From the NCBI RefSeq assembly GCF_026151205.1, contig NC_087072.1, forward strand, positions 25,447,799 to 25,511,798: 64,000 nt of DNA, written 5' to 3'. Positions 12,001 through 24,000 of this stretch are shown here, piece after piece. Both the position numbers and the translations under genes were made by a program. This DNA comes from Bolinopsis microptera. Taxonomy: Eukaryota > Ctenophora > Tentaculata > Lobata > Bolinopsidae. How positions within the stretch are numbered: position 1 is the first letter of the stretch; each line of letters begins with the position of its first letter. The notes under the pieces are model-generated. The model was not told where the DNA came from and searched no databases. It saw only the letters and a program-made list of their open reading frames with translations.

Positions 12001-15000
12001 TTATACAGCAGAAATAATTTTTTCAGTTATAGTAGAGATTATATTTAAGTACTAAGTACTTTATATTATAATATTATATAAGTACTAAGTACTTTAAATA
12101 TTATATTAGCTGAATTTAAAATACACGTGTATAGTGTATACTTTATATTATAGTACTTTATATTATATTAGCTGAATTTAAAATACACGTGTATTTTAAA
12201 AGCTCCTGCTAAAACAAACTTTTCGTATCACTTATATGTATTTTTCTCCTGTATTTGCCGAATTTTTTCGAAAAATACGGGAAATGTTATAATTAATCTG
12301 TTTTAAAGCTAGGGTCCAACACTCGAAACTGCAAATGTAAGTAACCCTAACAAACCTAACAAAGTAACAAACCATGATTTTAGAACGAAGACGAGACCGT
12401 TTTCTCCAGATGGTGTGTTGATGGACTGAAGGAAGGACATGGAACCTTCTAGATCGTGGTTAAAGAGCTTAATAAATACTACTAACAGGCTCTGCTGGAT
12501 TGTAGGTGACTCACTGAAAGTTAACTATGATAAAGTGAAACAATAAACAATTCTAATAGTGAACAATTCAAACAGTGAACAATTGAAACAGTGAACAATT
12601 GAAACAGTGAACAATTGAAACAGTGAACAATTGAGACAGTGTCCAGTGAACAAGTAACAAATAATATGTCTGAACAAATAAGTGGTTATAACTGCTTACT
12701 GCGCGCGATCTCATTGAGAAGTGTTGAATATTACTATAGTATACAATAGTTAGTGTTAAATGTGCAGTTAGAATTGCTCAGTGCATAAAACAAGGTTACC
12801 AGTTTAAGGTTCTACACATGTCATCAATTATTTTCATAGTAGTAACCGTGTATTAGTAATTGTGATACATTTTTATCATCATTTTAACTTTTACTTAACG
12901 TTATATAAACGTCACATCTTACACTAAATTGATAAAATTAGGGTATTTAAATACAGTGATAAAATACCACAAAAAAATATACCAAAAAAAGTATCGAACA
13001 CATATTAGGATGCAGTATATTAACAATTAAATCCCCCCCCCCCGGCCCCCATATGTGACATATTAATTATTAAGGTAGATCCCCCCCCCATATAATGCGT
13101 GACATATTAACAATTAAGATCCCCCTTATGCGATTATGCGATAAACGTACCATTTAGTGAGTTTGTTAAGAACAGCTTGCAGGATCTTACCATTTAGTGA
13201 GTTTGTTAAGAACAGCTTGCAGGATCTTACCATTTAGTGAGTTTGTTAAGAACAGCTTGCAGGATCTTACCATTTAGTGAGTTTGTTAAGAACAGCTTGC
13301 AGGATCTTACCATTTAGTGAGTTTGTTAAGAACAGCTTGCAGGATCTTACCATTTAGTGAGTTTGTTAAGAACAGCTTGCAGGATCTTACCATTTAGTGA
13401 GTTTGTTAAGAACAGCTTGCAGGATCTTACCATTTAGTGAGTTTGTTAAGAACAGCTTGCAGGATCTGGTTGATGTTGAGAGCTGCTCCAGCGTGTTTAA
13501 TAAGACTGGATACCAATCTACCGGAGTAAAGAGCCCCATACTCGCTCATTTCCGGGTCTAACATCTTAGCAATGAGCTGCATAGTGTACTCCATACCAGT
13601 TATACCATTAATAGTTAGAGCGGTGACTTGCTGGAATCCCAGCGCGAGACACGCCCGCACACACTCCCCGCCACTCTGCAGGATAGCTGTACTGTCCTTC
13701 ACACACCCTATTGTAAGAGCCATCGCGGCCGGGAACACTTCCTTAATATACACCTGGGGGAGGGGACATTAGTGAGGTATACACCTGGGGGAGGGGAGAT
13801 TAGTGAGGTATACACCTGGGGGAGGGGAGATTAGTGAGGTATACACCTGGGGGAGGGGAGATTAGTGAGGTATACACCTGGGGGAGGGGAGATTAGTGAG
13901 GTATACACCTGGGGGAGGGGAGATTAGTGAGGTATACACCTGGGGGAGGGGAGATTAGTGAGGTATACACCTGGGGGAGGGGAGATTAGTGAGGTATACA
14001 CCTGGGGGAGGGGAGATTAGTGAGGTATACATCTGGGGGAGGGGAGATTAGTGAGGTATACACCTGGGGGAGGGGAGATTAGTGAGGTATACACCTGGGG
14101 GAGGGGAGATTAGTGAGGTATACACCTGGGGGAGGGGAGATTAGTGAGGTATACACCTGGGGGAGGGGAGATTAGTGAGGTATACACCTGGGGGAGGGGA
14201 GATTAGTGAGGTATACACCTGGGGGAGGGGAGATTAGTTAGGTATACACCTGGGGGAGGGGAGATTAGTGAGGTATACACCTGGGGGAGGGGAGATTAGT
14301 GAGGTATACACCTGGGGGAGGGGAGATTAGTGAGGTATACACCTGGGGGAGGGGAGATTAGTGAGGTATACACCTGGGGGAGGGGAGATTAGTGGGGTAT
14401 ACACCTGGGGGAGGGGAGATTAGTGAGGTATACACCTGGGGGAGGGGAGATTAGTGAGGTATACACCTGGGGGAGGGGAGATTAGTGAGGTATACACCTG
14501 GGGGAGGGGAGATTAGTGAGGTATACACCTGGGGGAGGGGAGATTAGTGAGGTATACACCTGGGGAGGGGAGATTAGTGAGGTATACACCTGGGGGAGGG
14601 GAGATTAGTGAGGTATACACCTGGGGGAGGGGAGATTAGTGAGGTATACACCTGGGGGAGGGGAGATTAGTTAGGTATACACCTGGGGGAGGGGAGATTA
14701 GTGAGGTATACACCTGGGGGAGGGGAGATTAGTGAGGTATACACCTGGGGGAGGGGAGATTAGTGAGGTATACACCTGGGGGAGGGGAGATTAGTGAGGT
14801 ATACACCTGGGGGAGGGGAGATTAGTGAGGTATACACCTGGGGGAGGGGAGATTAGTGGGGTATACACCTGGGGGAGGGGAGATTAGTGAGGTATACACC
14901 TGGGGGAGGGGAGATTAGTGAGGTATACACCTGGGGGAGGGGAGATCAGTGAGGTATACACCTGGGGGAGGGGAGATTAGTGAGGTATACACCTGGGGGC

Positions 15001-18000
15001 GGGGAGATTAGTGAGGTATACACCTGGGGGAGGGGAGATTAGTGAGGTATACACCTGGGGGAGATGTGAGATTAGTGAGGTATACACCTGGGGGAGGGGA
15101 GATTAGTGAGGTATACACCTGGGGGAGATGTGAGATTAGTGAGGTATACACCTGGGGGAGGGGAGATTAGTGAGGTATACACCTGGGGGAGGGGAGATTA
15201 GTGAGGTATACACCTGGGGGAGGGGAGATTAGTGAGGTATACACCTGGGGGAGATGTGAGATTAGTGAGGTATACACCTGGGGGAGGGGAGATTAGTGAG
15301 GTATACACCTGGGGGAGGGGAGATTAGTGAGGTATACACCTGGGGGAGGGGAGATTAGTGAGGTATACACCTGGGGGAGGGGAGATTAGTGAGGTATACA
15401 CCTGGGGGAGGGAAGATTAGTGAGGTATACACCTGGGGAGGGGAGATTAGTGAGGTATAAACCTGGGGGAGGGGACATTAGTGAGGTATACACCTGGGGG
15501 AGGGGAGATTAGTGAGGTATACACCTGGGGGAGGGGACATTAGTGAGGTATACACCTGGGGGAGGGGAGATTAGTGAGGTATACACCTGGGGGAGGGGAG
15601 ATTAGTGAGGTATACACCTGGGGGAGGGGAGATTAGTGAGGTATACACCTGGGGGAGGGGAGATTAGTAAGGTATACACCTGGGGGAGGGGAGATTAGTG
15701 AGGTATACACCTGGGGGAGGGGACATTAGTGAGGTATACACCTAGGGGAGGGGAGATTAGTGGGGTATACACCTGGGGGAGGGGAGATTAGTGAGGTATA
15801 CACCTGGGGGAGGGGACATTAGTGAGGTATACACCTGGGGGAGGGGAGATTAGTGAGGTATACACCTGGGGGAGGGGAGATTAGTGAGGTATACACCTGG
15901 GGGAGGGGAGATTAGTGAGGTATAAACCTGGGGGAGGGGACATTAGTGAGGTATACACCTGGGGGAGGGGAGATTAGTGAGGTATACACCTGGGGGAGGG
16001 GAGATTAGTGAGGTATACACCTGGGGGAGGGGAGATTAGTGAGGTATACACCTGGGGGAGGGGAGATTAGTGAGGTATACACCTGGTGGAGGGGAGATTA
16101 GTGAGGTATCAGGTATACACCTGGGGGAGGGGAGATTAGTGAGGTATACACCTGGGGGAGGGGAGATTAGTGAGGTATACACCTGGGGGAGGGGAGATTA
16201 GTGAGGTATACACCTGGGGGAGGGGAGATTAGTGAAGTATACACCTGGGGGAGGGGAGATTAGTGAAGTATACACCTGGGGGAGGGGAGATTAGTGAGGT
16301 ATACACCTGGTGGAGGGGAGATTAGTGAGGTATCAGGTATACACCTGGGGGAGGGGAGATTAGTGAGGTATACACCTGGGGGAGGGGAGATTAGTGAGGT
16401 ATACACCTGGGGGAGGGGAGATTAGTGAGGTATACACCTGGGGGAGGGGAGATTAGTGAAGTATACACCTGGGGGAGGGGAGATTAGTGAAGTATACACC
16501 TGGGGGAGGGGAGATTAGTGAGGTATACACCTGGGGGAGGGGAGATTAGTGAGGTATACACCTGGGGGAGGGGAGATTAGTGAGGTATACACCTGGGGGA
16601 GGGGAGATTAGTGAGGTATACACCTGGGGGAGGGGAGATTAGTGAGGTATACACCTGGGGGAGGGGAGATTAGTGAGGTATACACCTGGGGGAGGGGAGA
16701 TTAGTGAGGTATACACCTGGGGGAGGGGAGATTAGTGAGGTATACACCTGGGGGAGGGGAGATTAGTGAGGTATACACCTGGGGGAGGGGAGATTAGTGA
16801 GGTATACACCTGGTGGAGGGGAGATTAGTGAGGTATACACCTGGGGGAGGGGAGATTAGTGGGGTATACACCTGGGGGAGGGGAGATTAGTGAGGTATAC
16901 ACCTGGGGGAGGGGAGATTAGTGAGGTATACACCTGGGGGAGGGGAGATTAGTGAGGTATACACCTGGGGGAGGGGAGATTAGTGAGGTATACACCTGGT
17001 GGAGGGGAGATTAGTGAGGTATCAGGTATACACCTGGGGGAGGGGAGATTAGTGAGGTATACACCTGGGGGAGGGGAGATTAGTGAGGTATACACCTGGG
17101 GGAGGGGAGATTAGTGAGGTATACACCTGGGGGAGGGGAGATTAGTGAAGTATACACCTGGGGGAGGGGAGATTAGTGAAGTATACACCTGGGGGAGGGG
17201 AGATTAGTGAGGTATACACCTGGGGGAGGGGAGATTAGTGAGGTATACACCTGGTGGAGGGGAGATTAGTGAGGTATACACCTGGGGGAGGGGAGATTAG
17301 TGAGGTATACACCTGGGGGAGGGGAGATTAGTGAGGTATACACCTGGGGGAGGGGAGATTAGTGAGGTATACACCTGGTGGAGGGGAGATTAGTGAGGTA
17401 TACACCTGGGGGAGGGGAGATTAGTGGGGTATACACCTGGGGGAGGGGAGATTAGTGAGGTATACACCTGGGGGAGGGGAGATTAGTGAGGTATACACCT
17501 GGGGGAGGGGAGATTAGTGAGGTATACACCTGGGGGAGGGGAGATTAGTGAGGTATACACCTGGGGGAGGGGAGATTAGTGAGGTATACACCTGGGGGAG
17601 GGGAGATTAGTGAGGTATACACCTGGGGGAGGGGAGATTAGTGAAGTATACACCTGGGGGAGGGGAGATTAGTGAAGTATACACCTGGGGGAGGGGAGAT
17701 TAGTGAGGTATACACCTGGGGGAGGGGAGATTAGTGAGGTATACACCTGGGGGAGGGGAGATTAGTGAGGTATACACCTGGGGGAGGGGAGATTAGTGAG
17801 GTATACACCTGGGGGAGGGGAGATTAGTGAGGTATACACCTGGGGGAGGGGAGATTAGTGAGGTATACACCTGGGGGAGGGGAGATTAGTGAGGTATACA
17901 CCTGGTGGAGGGGAGATTAGTGAGGTATACACCTGGGGGAGGGGAGATTAGTGGGGTATACACCTGGGGGAGGGGAGATTAGTGAGGTATACACCTGGGG

Positions 18001-21000
18001 GAGGGGAGATTAGTGAGGTATACACCTGGGGGAGGGGAGATTAGTGAGGTATACACCTGGGGGAGGGGAGATTAGTGAGGTATACACCTGGTGGAGGGGA
18101 GATTAGTGAGGTATCAGGTATACACCTGGGGGAGGGGAGATTAGTGAGGTATACACCTGGGGGAGGGGAGATTAGTGAGGTATACACCTGGGGGAGGGGA
18201 GATTAGTGAGGTATACACCTGGGGGAGGGGAGATTAGTGAAGTATACACCTGGGGGAGGGGAGATTAGTGAAGTATACACCTGGGGGAGGGGAGATTAGT
18301 GAGGTATACACCTGGGGGAGGGGAGATTAGTGAGGTATACACCTGGTGGAGGGGAGATTAGTGAGGTATACACCTGGGGGAGGGGAGATTAGTGAGGTAT
18401 ACACCTGGGGGAGGGGAGATTAGTGAGGTATACACCTGGGGGAGGGGAGATTAGTGAGGTATACACCTGGTGGAGGGGAGATTAGTGAGGTATACACCTG
18501 GGGGAGGGGAGATTAGTGGGGTATACACCTGGGGGAGGGGAGATTAGTGAGGTATACACCTGGGGGAGGGGAGATTAGTGAGGTATACACCTGGGGGAGG
18601 GGAGATGTGAGGTATAACTAAAGACTGAAAACTAACATCAGGTAGAGGAGGAGGAGTTTTCCTGATGAAGGTAGTGAGGAGATCCAGGACCTCAGTTCTC
18701 ATGTCCTCCTCATCCTCCTCGCTCTGCTTCTTAGGAGAAGTAGCAGTGGGGGATCTTAGAATCTGGAGCAGGACGGGTACTACATTGTTCTGTATAGACC
18801 CTCTGCATTCCGGTATTTCAGCTAGAGTTATCAGCACGTCATTAACCTGAGAGTAAGAGGGTTAGGGACCAGATATAGGGGGGGTTAGGGACCATATATA
18901 GGGGGGTTAGGGACCAGATATAGGGGGGTTAGGGACCATATATAGGGGGGTAAGGGACCAGATATAGGGGGGTTAGGGACCAGATATAGGGGGTTAGGGA
19001 CCATTATATATAGGGGGTTATGGACCAGATATAGGGGGATTAGGGACCAGATATAGGGGGTTAGGGACCAGATATAGGGGGTTAGGGACCAGATATAGGG
19101 GGTTAGGGACCAGATATAGGGGGGTTAGGGACCAGATATAGGGGGGTTAGGGACCAGATATAAGGGGGTTAGGGACCAGATATAATAGGGGGTTAGGGAC
19201 CAGATATAGGGGGGTTAGGGACCAGATATAGGGGGGTTAGGGACCAGATATTGGGGGGTTAGGGACCAGATATAGGGGGGTTAGGGACCAGATATAGGGG
19301 GGTTAGGGACCAGATATAGGGGGGTTAGGGACCAGATATAGGGGGGTTAGAGACCAGATATAGGGGGGTTAGGGACCAGATATGATATAGGGGGTTAGGG
19401 ACCAGATATAGGGGGGTTAGGGACCATATTATATAGGGGGTTAGGGACCAGATATAGGGGGTTAGGGACCAGATATAGGGGGGTTAGGGACCAGATATAG
19501 GGGGGTAAGGGACCAGATATAGGACAGCAATAGCAGCAAATCTGGGGAAACTTTGAAATACACCACTTTGAAGCATTTGACCACCCCTTAAAAATCACAA
19601 ATTATGAATTCTAGTAATCTGAATATTTACATAGGTCCAAAAATGTCATAGCTTCATGATAGTGCAACGAAATAAATCCCAGAACATTTTGGTGCTGATG
19701 TTACAGTGTACGCGTGCGCGCGCGCGCGTACTTAACCATCTGTAGGCCAACATATTTAGTTTATGCTTAATTTCTTTATATATTATGTCACCACTAGAGT
19801 GCCCAATACTTTTAGTGAAGGTGTAATGTAAAACGGTTAACCACCAACTGTGGTATATCAAAAAAACCCCAAAAGTGTATGTGTGCGCGCGCGCGCGTAC
19901 TTAACCACCTGGAATGGCACAGCATTGAGATATCACCATAATTCCAAAAGCAGAGTACACCATCCAGGTGCCCAAAACTTTTGGCTATGGTCCCAATACC
20001 ATAAAACCTTAGATGTGGCCATAATGTGGTTAAAACATGTTGATTTTGGACCTTCGGTCAACAGAAGCCATCACAAATTAACCATTATTCAGCACAATCT
20101 GACCTTTTGGTGCCTTATTTTGTTTTGATATTTGATTATGAGAGATAGCTGAAGGATAATAAGTGATTTTAAAGATAATGCAACAAAACTTGTGGCCGTA
20201 TGGCGGTTAAAACGACCAAAAACACTAACTTTGGTCAATTTAAGACCTTTATTAACCATGATGGACGCAACATAGGACTCAGCAATGTTTCTGGTCATAT
20301 AAATGAGCAGGTAGTTATATCTAGATAATGTAGCATGGCCAGCTATAGCTTTACAAAGCTAATATGTGCTCTAACAAGAAATGCGGCCGCTTTTCTTTTG
20401 TGGATGGCCGCTCAATTTCCCGATCCGTGATGGAGTATTTGATCATATTCCATACCACCTGTGGACCCCAGTCTTTACTGTTTATAAGCATGCAGATATG
20501 GCGGAGTGACAGGCCGAGCGCCGCCCAGTTGATATAATTCCATATTTAATTTGAAAATCGTGTATATTTCTATGTAACCATATGTTTATTGTTTATGCAA
20601 CCTGACACGGATTTGTGCAAAATAGTAATACTAACTCAAAATAATAATAATATGCTATCAATTAGTCCCTAGCGGGATGCGTACATGATGAAATTAACAA
20701 TGTACTTGAACATTTCAGCACCGCGCGCCAACAATTGTTTAATTCAGATTTTCGCGCAAAATAACTTTGCGCAGGCAGACACGTGGGCAAAACGTACGCA
20801 GACACGCACGCTCGCACGCAGGTACGGTCGCAAAGCTACCATATCCCAAAAAAAACCTTGATCGCTAACCCTTGTCCTTGACTCTTTTGTGCCTTCGGCA
20901 CTTGAGTCATGGATCGGGAAAAAATGGTTAATTAGTGCAAATATAGGGTATTTTCGAGACATTTTAACCACCTTAGCTGCACATTGATCGGAATGCATGA

Positions 21001-24000
21001 ACTTGGGGTCAATTATGCATTTGCAAACAAATATACACTCATTTGGATAGCAAACCATTATCTGAAGTTCATATTGTGGTTAATTTTCACTTTAATAGAT
21101 GCCTTGTTCAACAGCCTAGCAAGTAATATAGCCCTTTTAACCACTTTTATGACAACATTTCTTGATAACTTTTATCAAGACCCTTCAAATGTCCTTTGTT
21201 GACCATAAAATGTTGACTAAAATCATTAATATTAATAATGTTTTGATTGGTGGTTAACAACAAATTTTGACATTTTAACCATCTTTTTAGCACTTTTTAC
21301 AAATATTAACCACCTCAAATCAACCATACTATTAAATTGCACATTTGTGATAAAAAATTATCATCCATGCACAAATGAACAACCACCACTATACATCTAT
21401 AATCAGAGCAATATTTATAGCTCACCGTTCATCTTCAATTTAACCACCATTAGGACCACAAAATGCCCCCCATGAGGTTTGAAAACTTTTGTGATAGTTG
21501 CACCATGATATGATCTCAATATAATGACTACTCAGTTCATAATATCATATCTCAAAATGGTGGTTAACCCTAAAACTGGTATTTTAACCACCATAGCATA
21601 GTGGCCACATAGATGACCCATTAACCACAATTATTCAACATAACCGTACTGCAGTGTTTTGTGCACCAGAAAAACATCACTCCAACATTGAGATTAACCA
21701 CAATGAGCTGCAACATAATGTTGAAGTCAACATACTCAAATTGTGTGAAAAAAAGTCAATGTCCACCAAGTTTCCCCAGATTTGCTGCTATTGCTGAGGA
21801 GGGTTAGGGTTAGGGACCAGATAAAGGGGGGTTAGGGACCAGATATAGGGGGGTTATGGACCAGGTATAGGGGGTTAGGGTTAGGGACCAGATATAGGGG
21901 GTTAGGGTTAGGGACCAGATATAGGGGGGTAAGGGACCAGATATAGGGGGTTAGGGACCAGATATAGGGGGGTTAGGGACCAGATATAGGGGCCAGGGCC
22001 GGGGGGTAAGGGATGAAATATTATACTGAGAGGGAGTTAGGGGATATGGACCATATAAATGGTTCGTTGTGGAAAAATTGAGTACTTTCAACCTGATTTA
22101 ATTAATTATTTAAGTTTCAACCTGATTTAATTGATTGTTTAAGTTTCAACCTGATTTAATTGATTGTTTAAGTTGCAACCTGACTGACGACGAAAGTGTC
22201 ACTAGCGTGTTTAACGAACAGCTCGACCAGGAACGTGTTGACTTTGTCTGCCTCTACAGCTACAATATCAGGTCTGAAGCCCACACTGACTCTGAGGGCG
22301 TCTAGACAGAGCATGAGGAGGTCTCCCTCCATATTACCTGCCAGGTCAAACAGAGAGGGGATTATAAGCTCCATTGACTTGTGCAATACCTGAAACAGTA
22401 CATACTTGTTTGTAATTTTCTACGTAAAGTTTGCAGTGGTGATATCAAATTCCCACTGAAATGCGAAACCGTATAATAAAAATGGCGGTGTAGAATAAAA
22501 AAGTATTACCAGTTTCTCTTCTGGCTCAGTGAGCTCAGCACACATAGCGTAGACCCCCTTCATAGCACCTATCATAACTGCAGCAGGAGTGCCTGGTTTG
22601 AGAGCAGTGCAGGTGTGTTCTAGCAGCGTGTTTAGAGACTCTTCCGAGGGGAGGCGCTTAATGTAGCTCCCTGTCATCCATATTAGTCTCCCTCGTAGAT
22701 AAGGCTTATCTACATTTAGTCCGGGCAACACAACCGTGTTGTAGAAAGCTCCAAAGTTGAAATCCACCTTCTTAGCTTCCAAACACTCCTCCACCACGTC
22801 TCCACTGATGTTCATAGCTGTTGCACACGCTTCATATAACTTCCAGTTATACCCCTCCGCGATATTCCCGCAGGAGGAGATGTGCCGCGTGATGGCGTTC
22901 ATGAGCGCTTCTACGTAGGACGTCTTCAGTTCAGTAGCCAGATCCATGAGCAGCTCCATAGCTCCTGTTCGTACTGTGTAGTTCATGCTATCCTCGTCAT
23001 CATCCTCCACGTACTTCTCTGGGTCTTCATTCCACAACTCCATCTAGCAGAGTTACCATAACGTTAACAATTACTGTACAATCTAACTCCATCTAGCAGA
23101 GTTACCATAACGTTAACAATTACTGTACAATCTAACTCCATCTAGCAGGTATACCATAACGTTAACAATTACTGTACAATCTAACTCCATCTAGCAGGTA
23201 TACCATAACGTTAACAATTACTGTACAATCTAACTCCATCTAGCAGAGTTACCATAACGTTAACAATTACTGTACAATCTAACTCCATCTAGCGGGTATA
23301 CCATAACGTTAACAATTACTGTACAATCTAACTCCATCTAGCAGGTATACCATAACGTTAACAATTACTGTACATTCCACAACTCCATCTAGCAGGTATA
23401 CCATAACGTTAACAATTACTGTACATTCCACAACTCCATCTAGCAGGTATACCATAACGTTAACAATTACTGTACAATCTAACTCCATCTAGCAGGTATA
23501 CCATAACGTTAACAATTACTGTACAATCTAACTCCATCTAGCAGGTATACCATAACGTTAACAATTACTGTACAATCTAACTCCATCTAGCAGGTATACC
23601 ATAACGTTAACAATTACTGTACAATCTAACTCCATCTAGCAGAGTTACCATAACGTTAACAATTACTGTACAATCTAACTCCATCTAGCAGGTATACCAT
23701 AACGTTAACAATTACTGTACAATCTAACTCCATCTAGCAGGTATACCATAACGTTAACAATTACTGTACAATCTAACTCCATCTAGCAGGTATACCATAA
23801 CGTTAACAATTACTGTACAATCTAACTCCATCTAGCAGGTGTACCATAACGTTAACAATTACTGTACATTCCACAACTCCATCTAGCAGAGTTACCATAA
23901 CGTTAACAATTACTGTACAATCTAACTCCATCTAGCAGGTATACCATAACGTTAACAATTACTGTACAATCTAACTCCATCTAGCAGGTATACCATAACG

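Noticed and set aside
13149..18608. Possible CRISPR-like arrays (regular repeats)
   Set aside because: Units are contiguous without variable spacers, and the setting is a eukaryotic intron.
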